DNA of 64,000 nucleotides from NCBI RefSeq assembly GCF_003814705.1, contig NZ_RKRA01000001.1, forward strand, positions 1,550,001-1,614,000, in the 5' to 3' direction. Below, piece by piece: positions 35,272 through 43,775 of this stretch. The notes beneath the pieces are model-generated. The model saw nothing but the letters and a program-made list of their open reading frames with translations. It did no database searches and was not told where the DNA came from. Position 1 is the stretch's first letter, and each line of letters starts with the position of its first letter. The translations under genes and the position numbers were made by a program. This stretch comes from Georgenia muralis. GTDB lineage: Bacteria; Actinomycetota; Actinomycetes; Actinomycetales; Actinomycetaceae.

Positions 35272-36692
35272 GTCAAGTCCTCTGGGGTGGTGTACGGGTT
35301 CGGCGTGATTCCTTCGTGGGGTGTTAGGCGCTGATGGCGCCGGCGATGGCGGGGTCCTCCTGTTCGGTCTCGGTGGTGGTGATGAGGCTCAGGCGGGCTT
35401 TGGCGAGGGCGTCGAGGCCGAAGTAGCGGCGGCCTTCGGCCCATTCGTCGTGCTGCTCGGCGAGCACGGCCCCGACGAGGCGGATGATGCTGGTGCGGTC
35501 GGGGAAGATGCCGACGACGTCGGTGCGGCGGCGGATCTCGCGGTTGAGGCGCTCGTTGGGGTTGTTGGACCAGATCTGGCGCCACAGGGCCTTGGGGAAG
35601 CCGGTGAAGGCCAGGATGTCGCCGCGGGCGTCGTCGAGGTGGGCGTGGACGTCGGGCAGCTGGGTCTCGACGGCGTCGAGGAGCTTGTCGAACTGGGCCT
35701 GGACGGCGGGGGCGTCGACCTGGTCGTAGACCGAGTGCAGCATGGCCTTCACGGCCGGCCAGGACGCCTTGGGGCACTTGGCCATGAGGTTCGCCGCGTA
35801 GTGCGTGCGGCACCGCTGCCACGCCGCCCCGGGCAGGGTCGCCCCGATGGCCTCGACCAGGCCGGCGTGGGCGTCGGACGTCACGAGCTTGACCCCGGTC
35901 AGGCCCCGGGCGACGAGGTCACGGAAGAACGCCAGCCACCCCGCCCCGGACTCGGCCGTGGCGACCTGGACACCGAGGACCTCGCGGTGGCCGTCGGCGT
36001 TGACGCCGGTGGCGACCAGGACGGCGACCTTGACCACCCGGCCACCCTCGCGGACCCGCATCGTGAGCGCGTCCGCGGCGAGGAACGTGTACGGGCCGGC
36101 GTCCAGCGGCCGGGTGCGGAAGTCCTCGACCTGGGCGTCGAGGTCCTTGGCCATCTGTGAGACCTGGGACCTGCTCAGCCCGGTGATCCCCAGGGTCTGG
36201 ACGAGCTTGTCCATCCGCCGGGTGGAGACGCCCAGGAGGTAGCAGGTCGCCACCACGCTGGTCAGGGCCGCCTCGGCGCGGCGGCGCCGCTCGAGGAGCC
36301 AGTCGGGGAAGTAGGACCCGGTGCGCAGCTTCGGGATCGCGACGTCGATGGTCCCGGCGCGGGTGTCGAAGTCGCGGTGGCGGTAGCCGTTGCGCCGGTT
36401 GGTGCGCTCGTCCGAGACCTGCCCCCACGCTGCACCACACACGGCGTCGGCGTCGGCGGAGAGCAGGGCGTTGATGAACGTGGTGAGCAGCTGGCGCAGC
36501 AGGTCCGGGGACGCCTGGGCAAGGTGGTCCTGGAGAATCCGGGCAGGGTCGATACTGGAAGGAGCGGTCATCGCAGTCGGTCCTTTTCGAGAGTGCTGTG
36601 GAAGGTTCACTCGAAGGATCACGCGGTGACCGCACTCGTCTACGACGACACGCTCACCGAGCTACCGGTACACCACTCTGCTGGACGCAACT
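35272..36692 (-). mobile_element. IS256-family (Mutator-type) insertion sequence
   Basis: 1421 bp. Left end ggtcaagtcctctggggtgg and right end (reverse complement agttgcgtccagcagagtgg) form imperfect terminal inverted repeats, 16 of 25 identical, sharing agtggtgtac/ggtggtgtac inside. Flanking 8-base direct repeats GCTCGATG at 35264-35271 and 36693-36700 are the target duplication. It carries one transposase gene on the minus strand and sits inside codons 4-6 of the helicase gene. Confidence 0.9.
35324..36571 (-). CDS. IS256-family transposase
   Basis: 415 residues from ATG 36571 (AAGGAC upstream); an upstream ATG-like start at 36622 would add 17 non-family residues. Mutator-type DDE transposase: first Asp in [11 protein letters not shown], second Asp in [11 protein letters not shown], Glu in [20 protein letters not shown] with the C/H-containing [10 protein letters not shown] segment between. 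[16 protein letters not shown] is the usual N-terminal block. The gene looks intact, so the element may still be active. Confidence 0.95.
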   Translation of the reverse strand: MTAPSSIDPARILQDHLAQASPDLLRQLLTTFINALLSADADAVCGAAWGQVSDERTNRRNGYRHRDFDTRAGTIDVAIPKLRTGSYFPDWLLERRRRAEAALTSVVATCYLLGVSTRRMDKLVQTLGITGLSRSQVSQMAKDLDAQVEDFRTRPLDAGPYTFLAADALTMRVREGGRVVKVAVLVATGVNADGHREVLGVQVATAESGAGWLAFFRDLVARGLTGVKLVTSDAHAGLVEAIGATLPGAAWQRCRTHYAANLMAKCPKASWPAVKAMLHSVYDQVDAPAVQAQFDKLLDAVETQLPDVHAHLDDARGDILAFTGFPKALWRQIWSNNPNERLNREIRRRTDVVGIFPDRTSIIRLVGAVLAEQHDEWAEGRRYFGLDALAKARLSLITTTETEQEDPAIAGAISA

Positions 36693-36708
36693 GCTCGATG
36701 AGGGTCAT
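36693..36708 (-). other. Detached start of the helicase gene plus target duplication
   Basis: On the minus strand this reads ATGACCCTCATCGAGC: start codon, Thr, Leu, Ile and part of Glu. Deleting the element and one GCTCGATG copy joins it in frame to the helicase, giving MTLIERTDAHPELQHEQDYF. It proves the direction and position of the insertion and fixes the ancestral start. Confidence 0.85.
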
Positions 36709-37348
36709 TGGGAGTTCTCTCGGGAGGTCAGTGGCTGTTTCGGTAAGTGTAGGTCTGGCCACCCAGATTTCAGCCCAGAGCGGCTGCTATCCAGCGCCGT
36801 TCGACACCGGGCTCGGCTGTCGACCACTCCCACCCACCTGTGTCGCCCAGTTCACATCCGGCGCCCGTGGTCCTCGCCTGGGAAGCCGCTGTGGGCAACG
36901 AGAATGTCTGCGAGGTCGATGACGGATGGACTTGTCCGCGGGGCGGCGCGCTGGATGCATGCTGGCATGCGGGACGTTTGAGAGAGATGTCGCCACCAGG
37001 CGCGCTGGCGCGCCGTAGTGATTAGCCCCGCTCCTTAAGGTGATGCGGGCTGGAATTCCCTGGCGCCGCCGTCGCTCGTGCTGCCACGATGACCATCCCG
37101 GTCAGCAAGCAGCCGGTCCGGCTTGCCGGGCACCGGTCCTGCGTGTCGGCGACCGGGGCCATCTGTCTGCGGAACAGATCCGGCACGGTGCGATGAGCAC
37201 CTGGGGTTCAACTCCCCGAAGGACGCCGCCGTCCGGGCCATCACGGCCGGGTGCCAGCGGGCCTGCACTGCCAACGCGGAGCGCCGGTCCCCGTACCCGG
37301 CCGTGCCGGCCGGCGGCGTTCACCACGCACACGAGAGGAGGAAGGAAG
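36709..37348. other. Right edge of the island, no gene seen
   Basis: 640 bases. The first part is the former promoter region of the helicase (minus-strand TACACT near 36750 is a possible -10). Composition rises back to host-like GC by about 37,040. The stretch 37135-37226 can fold into tRNA-like arms but fails as a tRNA (see rejected items). GAGGAGGAAGGAAG at 37334-37347 is the ribosome site of the next gene. Confidence 0.45.
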
Positions 37349-38017
37349 ATGTCGCTGTTCACCGTCACGGTGCCCGCGCGGCACTGCGCGGTCGTCTACC
37401 GGCACGGCCGGCTCGACCGCGTGCTCGAGAGCGGGCGGCACCCGCGTGGCTGGGCCACGCGCCGGTTGCTCGTCGACCTGCGCGACCACCTCCTGCCCCT
37501 CTCGCCGCAGGAGGTGCCCACCGCCGACGGCATCACCGTCAAGGTCAGCGCCGTCGTGCGGTGGGCGGTGGCCGACGCGGTGGTCTTCGTCGAGCGCGCT
37601 GCCGACCCGGTCGGCCAGGTCTACCTCGCCGCCCAGGTCGGGATCCGCGAGGTGCTCGGCGGACTCGCCGTCGAGGACCTCGTGCGGCGGGGTGCGTCGC
37701 TGCCGGTCGCCGAGCTCACCGCCGCGACGGACGCTGTCGCACGCACGGTGGGGATCGCCGTCGCTGAGGTCGTGGTCAAGGACGTGATCCTTCCTGCCGA
37801 GCTGCGGGCCGCGGCGACCGAGCTGGCCACGGCTCGACAGCGTGGGCAGGCGGTCCTGGAGCAGGCGCGCGCTGAGACCGCCGCGCTGCGGTCCATGGCG
37901 AACGGGGCCGCGCTGCTCGACGCCCACCCGGCGCTGGCGCAGCTGCGGCTGGTGCAGGCGGCGCCGATGGGCTCGACCGTGGTCCTGCACGTCGGCGACG
38001 CGAGCACGTCCACGTGA
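37349..38017 (+). CDS. SPFH/band-7 (slipin-like) domain protein
   Basis: 222 residues. A band-7 fold covers about residues 5-160: AVVYRHGRLDRVLESGRH, then PTADGITVKVSAVVRWAVAD and AQVGIREVLGGLAVEDLV, then VEVVKDVILP-like VVVKDVILPAELRAA typical of stomatin/slipin. A helical tail follows (residues 160-205). The usual N-terminal membrane anchor is missing, so membrane attachment would rest on the domain itself or partners. Strong ribosome site. It converges on the hemerythrin gene. Confidence 0.82.
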   Translation: MSLFTVTVPARHCAVVYRHGRLDRVLESGRHPRGWATRRLLVDLRDHLLPLSPQEVPTADGITVKVSAVVRWAVADAVVFVERAADPVGQVYLAAQVGIREVLGGLAVEDLVRRGASLPVAELTAATDAVARTVGIAVAEVVVKDVILPAELRAAATELATARQRGQAVLEQARAETAALRSMANGAALLDAHPALAQLRLVQAAPMGSTVVLHVGDASTST

Positions 38018-38074
38018 CCGCGCAGTCGCCCGGATCCGCTCCGCGGGTCCGGGCGGCTGTTCAGTGGTGGTTGC

Positions 38075-38569
38075 TCAATGGCCGTGGCCGTGGCCGTGGT
38101 GGCTCCCGTGCCCGTGGGCCATCAGCTCGGCCAGCGAGATCGTGGGCTCCTCGACCAGCAGGGGCAGGATGTGCTCGTTCTCCTTGGCCTGGTGGCTGGA
38201 GAATGTTTCGAACACCGCCCGCCCGTAGGCGCCCGCGGCGGCGGGGTCCTGCGTGCGTGCGGCCAGGTCGGCGAACCGCCGGATCAGGACGTGCTCGGCG
38301 AGCATGGCCGCGATGAGCAGCCGTCCCTCCGGCAGGTTCGCGGCCGCCGGGTAGGTGGTCGCCTCCTCCTGCTCGGCATGGGGGACGAGCGTGGTGCGGA
38401 TCCACTCCGTCAGCTCGGCCCGCGCCGGCGCAGGGTCGGTCCCTGACTCGGCCGCATCGACGAGCGCGGCGCTGAGCCGGTCGAGGTCGGCCCGCATGAG
38501 CGCGTGGTGGCTCCGGATCTCCTCCGCGACGTACGCGTCCGCGGCGCGGCCGTCCGTCGTCTCGGTCAT
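38075..38569 (-). CDS. Hemerythrin HHE-domain protein with His-rich tail
   Basis: 164 residues. A four-helix di-iron fold with ligand candidates His 21-22 (RSHHALM), His 64 and Glu 68 (PHAEQEE), His 93 (AEHVLIRRF), His 126, Glu 130 and His 133 (SSHQAKENEH). The tail HGHGSHHGHGHGH may bind extra metal. ATG 38569 has AGGAGG upstream and follows the NDH-2-like gene by 17 bases on the same strand, so it is co-transcribed with a flavoprotein and an acyl-ACP reductase homologue. O2 or NO binding, or redox chemistry, is possible. Confidence 0.88.
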   Translation of the reverse strand: MTETTDGRAADAYVAEEIRSHHALMRADLDRLSAALVDAAESGTDPAPARAELTEWIRTTLVPHAEQEEATTYPAAANLPEGRLLIAAMLAEHVLIRRFADLAARTQDPAAAGAYGRAVFETFSSHQAKENEHILPLLVEEPTISLAELMAHGHGSHHGHGHGH

Positions 38570-38586
38570 GGTGCCCTCCTGTCGGT

Positions 38587-39849
38587 CTACGAGAGGCTCA
38601 CTTCCACCTTCGCCCGCAGGGGGTCGGCTTCGCGTGAGGCCGAGGTCCCGCGACGGGAGGTGAGGTCACCGAGCACGGCCAGCGCCCGGCGCCTGGAGGG
38701 CATGAACCGCAGGAAGAACACGAGCCGGAGCACCCAGGCGACCGCGCCGGTGAACCCCACGCCGTACAGCTCGGCCACCGAGCGGCCGAGCCCGAAGGAC
38801 GCCGCACGGCCGAGCCCGCGGTAGGTGAACGGCCGCGTGGCGCGGCCGGCGATGGCCCGGGCGACGTTGTCACCGACGTGGGCTCCCGTCTTGATCGCCC
38901 ACAGGGCGTTCGCCGGGACCGGCGCGTCGGTGCCCGGACGGACGACGCGTGCTGCGTCGCCGCCGGCCCAGACGTCGCCGGTCACCGACAGGTCGGGGGC
39001 GGTCACCAGCCGGCCCCGCTCGTCCTGGGTCGACCCGAGCCCGGGCAGCGGGACGGGCGCCTGCCCGACCGTGCCGAGCACGACCGCGGCGGGCAGGAAC
39101 GTGCCGTCGTCGAGGTGGGCGCCGTCGGGGGTGACGGCGGTGAGCCGGGTCCCGGTGCGTACCACCACGCCGGCCCGGGCGAGCTCGCGCTCGGTCCGGG
39201 CGGCCAGGGCCGGCTGGTCGGCCCGCAGCTCCGGCACGATCCGCTCACCGGCGTGCACGAGGGTGACGGCGAGGGTGCCCCCGCCGAGGTCGGCGACGGC
39301 GGCGGCCATCTCCGCGCCCGCGAGCCCGCCGCCCGCGACGACCACCGAGGTGGCGGCCGGGTCCGCCGTCGAACCGGTGCTCCGGTCGTCGCGCGCGGTG
39401 CGGGCGAGGGCGTGCACGGCCTGGGTGAGCGCCGCGATGCCGCCCGGTGCGCGCAGCGTGTACCCGTGCTCGCGCAGCCCCGGGACGCCGTCGACCGGCT
39501 CCTGCGCACCGGTCCCGACGACGAGGTGGTCGAACCAGAGCAGCTCCACGACGCCGTCGGCGATGTGCTCGTACGTGACGGACCGTGCCACCGGGTCGAC
39601 GGCGAGCACCCTGGCGTGGACGAACCGGGCCAGAGGACACGCCTCCTGCAGTGGCGTCCGGGTGCGCTCGTAGGGCAGGAGCCCGGCCAGCACCTCGCCG
39701 GTGAAGCCGTGGAAGCTGTGGGCGTCGTCGGCGCTGACGACGACGATCTCCACCCGGCCCTCCCGCACCTCGCGGCCCAGCCGCCGCACGAGCGAGCGGT
39801 AGGCGTGCACCGTGACGTACCCGCCGCCCAGGAGCACCACCCGCATCAT
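38587..39849 (-). CDS. NDH-2-like FAD/NAD(P)H oxidoreductase
   Basis: 420 residues; the start ATGATG at 39849 overlaps the stop of the acyl-ACP reductase gene. FAD motif RVVLLGGGYVTVHAYRSL, NAD(P)H motif VVVAGGGLAGAEMAAAVADL (about residue 185), and C-terminal FAD contact DVWAGGDAARV fit type II NADH dehydrogenases and related pyridine nucleotide-disulfide enzymes. ALWAIKTGAHVGDNVARAI and a late hydrophobic helix (TGAVAWVLRLVFFLRFM) suggest membrane contact. It may pass electrons from NAD(P)H to a quinone or to the neighbouring di-iron protein (inference). Confidence 0.85.
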   Translation of the reverse strand: MMRVVLLGGGYVTVHAYRSLVRRLGREVREGRVEIVVVSADDAHSFHGFTGEVLAGLLPYERTRTPLQEACPLARFVHARVLAVDPVARSVTYEHIADGVVELLWFDHLVVGTGAQEPVDGVPGLREHGYTLRAPGGIAALTQAVHALARTARDDRSTGSTADPAATSVVVAGGGLAGAEMAAAVADLGGGTLAVTLVHAGERIVPELRADQPALAARTERELARAGVVVRTGTRLTAVTPDGAHLDDGTFLPAAVVLGTVGQAPVPLPGLGSTQDERGRLVTAPDLSVTGDVWAGGDAARVVRPGTDAPVPANALWAIKTGAHVGDNVARAIAGRATRPFTYRGLGRAASFGLGRSVAELYGVGFTGAVAWVLRLVFFLRFMPSRRRALAVLGDLTSRRGTSASREADPLRAKVEVSLS

Positions 39850-40895
39850 GCCGTCACCGCCGTCGCCCGGGCGGGCACCAGGGGCGCCCCGAACGAGGTC
39901 GGCGCCGCGGGCCGGAAGCCGAGGTGCCCCTGGTCGGCCGCGACGTCGCGGATGTGGTCCACCTGCTCGAGCGTGGGGGTCCCGATCGCGAAGTGACCGG
40001 CGTGCCCGGTCAGGGCCAGCAGCGCCGTCTCGGCGAAGCAGGCGTAGGCGCGACCGTCGGGCAGCCCGATGTCCCCGCCGACCAGGCGCAGCGTGGGGAT
40101 CTCCACGATGCCGCCGTCGACGACGAGGACGTCGGGCCGGGCCTCGGCCAGTCCGGGAGCGGTGTTCCGCGGCTGGGTGGCGTCCAGGACGACGGCGCCC
40201 GGAGCCAGGTGGTGAGGCTGGAGCAGCGCGTCGGTGGACGCGGTGAGCAGGACGACGAGGTCCGCCTCGGCGACGACCGCGAGGTCGGTGGCCGTGACGG
40301 TCGGAACGGTGGGCCGGACGGCGTCGGCCAGCGCCGTCAGGCGGGCGGTGGAGCGCGCCACGAGGGTGAGCCGGTGCGCGGCACCGTCGCGGGCGAGCAG
40401 GCGCGTGACAGCCGAGCCGACGCTGCCGGTCGCCCCGACCACGGCCACGTGCCGGCCGCCGCGGGTGGCCAGGTCGAGCAGGTCCCGGACCTGGGCGTCG
40501 ACGGTGGCGGCGGTGAACGCGTTGCCGTTGGTCACGCCGATGTCGTCCCGGGCGCGCAGGGCGAGGCCGCCGCCGGTCACGGTCGCGGTCAGCGCGCCGA
40601 GCCCGACGACGTCGGCGCCGAGCCGGACGGCGCGGTCCACGGCGCGGACCACCCGGCGCCGGCCCTCGACCGGGTCCGCCAGGAGGTGCCGGGCGCCGTA
40701 GGGCACGAGGAGCACGTGGCCGACGTCGTGGCCGCCGATGCGCACGCCCGCCATGCGCACCGGTGGGGGGTCGAGACGGCGCAGGGCAGTGTCGTAGAAC
40801 CGCTCGGGCACCGCGGCGAGCGGGGACCACACCCGGCCGAGGTCCTCGGCGAGGGAGGTGCGCGGGTGGACGAGGAAGGCGAAGCTGGGACTCAT
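39846..40895 (-). CDS. Acyl-ACP reductase-like protein (cyanobacterial AAR homologue)
   Basis: 349 residues from ATG 40895 (GGAGC upstream). The protein parallels cyanobacterial long-chain acyl-ACP reductase along its length: the central VTNGNAFTAA block (TTGNTHTAY in cyanobacteria), Rossmann AVVGATGSVGSAVTRLLARD (154-162 core), VVDGGIVEIPTLRL, and the catalytic-Cys segment YACFAETALLALTGH with Cys 286 (FACFAEAMLLEFEGW in cyanobacteria). The cyanobacterial enzyme reduces fatty acyl-ACP to aldehyde, the first step to alkanes. No aldehyde-deformylating oxygenase is adjacent; instead a flavoprotein and a hemerythrin follow in the operon. Substrate could differ. Confidence 0.8.
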   Translation of the reverse strand: MSPSFAFLVHPRTSLAEDLGRVWSPLAAVPERFYDTALRRLDPPPVRMAGVRIGGHDVGHVLLVPYGARHLLADPVEGRRRVVRAVDRAVRLGADVVGLGALTATVTGGGLALRARDDIGVTNGNAFTAATVDAQVRDLLDLATRGGRHVAVVGATGSVGSAVTRLLARDGAAHRLTLVARSTARLTALADAVRPTVPTVTATDLAVVAEADLVVLLTASTDALLQPHHLAPGAVVLDATQPRNTAPGLAEARPDVLVVDGGIVEIPTLRLVGGDIGLPDGRAYACFAETALLALTGHAGHFAIGTPTLEQVDHIRDVAADQGHLGFRPAAPTSFGAPLVPARATAVTA

Positions 40896-41014
40896 GATGG
40901 CTGCTCCGGGGTCAGGGGACCTGCTGACCCTGAGGAGGTGCCCGCGGCCGCGGTGATACCGCCGCGTCGCGCCCGTTGCTGCGGTGATGGCGCCGTGCCG
41001 CACCAGCGCGTCTT

Positions 41015-41055
41015 GCCGAGGAGGACGTCAGGCAGGTCCGCACGGTCTCTTCGGC
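41015..41055 (-). terminator. Terminator-like hairpin, degenerate copy of a repeated motif
   Basis: Arms gccgaggaggacgtcagg (41015-41032) and ccgcacggtctcttcggc (41038-41055) pair imperfectly. The core resembles two better copies near 50.3/51.6 kb and 55.9 kb. It lies 30 bases beyond the UroD stop, at the end of the ABC-importer operon, which fits transcription termination; there is no U-run. Confidence 0.5.
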
Positions 41056-41084
41056 GAGCCAGGATGGTCCCGCCCTGCGGGCCG

Positions 41085-42080
41085 TCAGGCCGACGGCAGG
41101 GACCGGACCGTGTCCGCGAACGTGTGCAGGTTTCCCACCGGCGCGGTGAGCGGGTACGAGCAGGACGTGGCCAGGGTCAGCCCTGCGCCGCCGGCCGCCC
41201 ACGCTGCACGCACGCCGGCGGCCACCTCCGCCGGGCCTCCACGTGCCAGGGCGCCGTGCTGGTCGAGCCCGCCGATGACCGCCTTCCCGGTCAGCTCCCT
41301 GCCCTCGGCGAGACCGGGACCGCCCTCTGACGTGTGCTCCCAGCTCACCACGTTCACCGGCAGCTCCCGCGCGAGGGGCAGCAGCGGGAACGGCAGGTGG
41401 AAGTGGGCCACCCGCATCTGCGCCGGCTCGGCCGCCGCCATGACCGCCTGGTCCCACGGCAGGACGGCCTCGCGGTACTCCGTAAGCGAGAGCACGGCGG
41501 CGGAGGCAGGGAAGAGGGAGAAGTAGATCCCGTCAGCGCCCGCACCCAGGAGCGCCCGGACCAGGTCGACCGTCGTGCGGGTGACCGCGTCGAGCGCGCG
41601 GTCGACTGCCGACCGGTGCATCCGCAGATCTGCGACGAACCGCTCGCCCGCCAGGTAGCGGATCACGCTCAGCGGCGTGAAGACGGTGGGCAGGAGCGGG
41701 ACGTCGGGGCCCAGCCTGTCCCGCAGGAGCCGGACGACCTCGACCTCCCGGCTGAGCGAGGGGGCGTCGGTGACGTCGATCGCCTCCAGGCGGAGCCAGT
41801 CCTCGGGCCCGGCGACCGGTCGGAAGGAGTAGTCGCGCACCCCCATGACGTCCCCGCGGTACTCGGTGCGCGCGCCCCACGCCTCGCTCATGAAAGAGGC
41901 GGACGGGGTGATCTTGAGAAGGTCGAGGCCGAGCGAGTCGTGGTGGGCGACCGCGGACCGGGCGTGGGCGGCGGCGTCCTGGTCGTCCACCGGCCAGTGC
42001 CGCCACAGGGTCATGGGCGGGCGGTCCGTCACCTCGCCCGCCAGCGCGGCGAGCACGCGTTCCCGGCCGGTGACGCTCAC
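41085..42080 (-). CDS. Uroporphyrinogen decarboxylase-family protein
   Basis: 331 residues from GTG 42080, overlapping the permease stop (GTGA). URO-D/methyltransferase barrel: RERVLAALAGEVTDRPPM at the start, LDLLKITPSASFMSEAWGA, LLPTVFTPLSVIRYLAG, and the late WEHTSEGGP and KAVIGGLDQHG strands. In this family outside heme synthesis, members act as corrinoid methyltransferases or on other small molecules. Being last in an ABC-importer operon points to processing of the imported compound, not heme. Confidence 0.85.
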   Translation of the reverse strand: MSVTGRERVLAALAGEVTDRPPMTLWRHWPVDDQDAAAHARSAVAHHDSLGLDLLKITPSASFMSEAWGARTEYRGDVMGVRDYSFRPVAGPEDWLRLEAIDVTDAPSLSREVEVVRLLRDRLGPDVPLLPTVFTPLSVIRYLAGERFVADLRMHRSAVDRALDAVTRTTVDLVRALLGAGADGIYFSLFPASAAVLSLTEYREAVLPWDQAVMAAAEPAQMRVAHFHLPFPLLPLARELPVNVVSWEHTSEGGPGLAEGRELTGKAVIGGLDQHGALARGGPAEVAAGVRAAWAAGGAGLTLATSCSYPLTAPVGNLHTFADTVRSLPSA

Positions 42081-42886
42081 GTGCGCGTCCGCCCGATCTG
42101 CTGGCCGCGCGTGGCCAGGCCCGAGCGTTCGAGCGCCAGCACGGCGACGACGGCGAGCACGATGACCACCGTGGCCGCCGCGGCGACGGAGGGGTTCGCG
42201 GCGAACTGGACGTTGGTGTAGATCCGCATGGCGAGCGTGGTGGTGCTCGGACCGGCGATGAACAGGGTGATGGCGAGCTCGCCGAACGCCAGGACTGCGG
42301 TGAAGGTGGCACCGGCGAGGACACCGGGCAGAACGTGCGGCAGGACGACCGTCCGCAGCCGTCGCCACCGGCTCGCCCCGAGGCTCTCCGCCGCCACCTC
42401 GAGATCGGGGTCGAGGGTCTCCAGCGAGGCCGCGACGGTGCGGGCCACGTACGGCACGCCCACCAGCACGTACGCCGCCAGCAGGCCCGTGACCGAGCCG
42501 ACGAGCCGGAAGGCGGTGAGGTAGTAGAGGAACGCCAGTCCCATGAGGACCTCGGCGACCATGAGCGGCGAGAGCATGAAGAGGGCGAGCGCGCCCCGTC
42601 CGGGGTACTCCCACCGGGTGATGGCGTAGCCGGCGAACGTCCCGAGGACGGTGGCGACCGGGGTGGCGACCGCCGTGAGCCAGAGGCTGAGCTGGAAGGA
42701 GCTGAGCCAGGCCCGGTCGGACAGGATCGCCTCGTACCACCGCAGGGAGATCCCCGTGGGCGGGAAGGTGAGGAAGCTGCCGGGGTTCACCGAGGCGCCG
42801 GCCACGACCACCAGGGGGGTGAGGAGGAAGACGAGGACGAGGATCCCGGCCGCGCGGGTGAGAACGACGAAGGCCCTATCGCGCAC
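42077..42886 (-). CDS. ABC importer permease (PotC-like)
   Basis: 269 residues from GTG 42886, overlapping the other permease gene by 11 bases. Six helices and the EAA coupling loop (VAAESLGASRWRRLRTVVLP). Signature of the polyamine/iron/thiamine type-I importer family. With its partner it forms the channel for the substrate-binding protein and ATPase of this operon. Confidence 0.9.
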   Translation of the reverse strand: MRDRAFVVLTRAAGILVLVFLLTPLVVVAGASVNPGSFLTFPPTGISLRWYEAILSDRAWLSSFQLSLWLTAVATPVATVLGTFAGYAITRWEYPGRGALALFMLSPLMVAEVLMGLAFLYYLTAFRLVGSVTGLLAAYVLVGVPYVARTVAASLETLDPDLEVAAESLGASRWRRLRTVVLPHVLPGVLAGATFTAVLAFGELAITLFIAGPSTTTLAMRIYTNVQFAANPSVAAAATVVIVLAVVAVLALERSGLATRGQQIGRTRT

Positions 42887-43775
42887 CGACGCCTCCCAGC
42901 CGTCGAAGCCAGGCGAACAGGGCCAGCAGGACGGCGGTCCCAGCCGCCGTGACCACGGCCAGCGTGAACCCCAGTGCCGACGCCGTCGGGTAGTCACCGA
43001 GCTGGAAGATCGTCTGGTAGACGCGGATGCCCAGGAAGGGCACCGTGTCGCCGCCGACCACGAGCGGGGTGACGTAGATGCCCATGGCGAGCACGAACAC
43101 GAGCGTGGCCGCGACCGTCACGGAGGGCAGCGACAGGGGCAGGGTGACCCGGAAGAAGGTCCGGGCGGCCCCGGCCCCCAGGCTGGTCGACGCCGTCTCG
43201 AGGTCACGCGGCACGGCGGCGACGCCTGGGGCGATCGTCAGCGCCGCGAAGGGCAGGAGCACGTGCGTGGTGGCCACGAACGCCGCCGGGGTGTTGTAGA
43301 GCATCTGCGGCGCCGCCGAACCGGCGATCGTCTCCCACAGCGACGCCACCGCCCCGTTGGGGGCCAGGAGCACCAGCCAGCCGTAGCTGCGCACGATGAC
43401 GCTCGTCAGCAGCGGGGAGAGCACCGCGATGAGGACGACCGCGCGGGTCCAGCGAGAGCGGGCCCGGGCGAGCGGGACGGCCATGAGATAACCGCCGACG
43501 ACGGCGGTGACCATGACGAGCAGGGCCAGCACCAGGGTCTCCCAGATGGCGTCGACGTAGTACCCGCTCGTCCAGACCGTGCGGTAGTGGGCAAGTGTGA
43601 GCCGGCCGTCGTCGTCCTGGACGCTCGCCGCGACCAGCCGGACGAGGGGCCCGACGAACGCGACGAGCAGGAAGAGCGCGGGCGGCACCGCGGCGACCAG
43701 CGCCAGCCGCTTCCGCGCCCTGGCGCGGACGTTGGCCTCGGCCGGACCGCGCACCCCGGCCGGTGCGGCGCTCAC
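42876..43775 (-). CDS. ABC importer permease (PotB-like)
   Basis: 299 residues from GTG 43775, which overlaps the ATPase stop (GTGA). Six helices starting with LALVAAVPPALFLLVAFVGP; EAA loop ETASTSLGAGAARTFFRVTL. A 20-residue hydrophilic N-terminus precedes helix 1. It pairs with the PotC-like permease. Confidence 0.9.
   Translation of the reverse strand: MSAAPAGVRGPAEANVRARARKRLALVAAVPPALFLLVAFVGPLVRLVAASVQDDDGRLTLAHYRTVWTSGYYVDAIWETLVLALLVMVTAVVGGYLMAVPLARARSRWTRAVVLIAVLSPLLTSVIVRSYGWLVLLAPNGAVASLWETIAGSAAPQMLYNTPAAFVATTHVLLPFAALTIAPGVAAVPRDLETASTSLGAGAARTFFRVTLPLSLPSVTVAATLVFVLAMGIYVTPLVVGGDTVPFLGIRVYQTIFQLGDYPTASALGFTLAVVTAAGTAVLLALFAWLRRLGGVGAR

Noticed and set aside
37135-37226. Possible tRNA: hairpin with 7-base loop ctgcgga and a T-arm-like ggggttcaactcccc
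   Set aside because: The acceptor stem pairs only 5 of 7, no D-arm forms, the spacing to the T-arm needs a 23-base variable region, and the anticodon would be Arg(GCG) in a long-arm frame. At best a degraded tRNA at the island edge.
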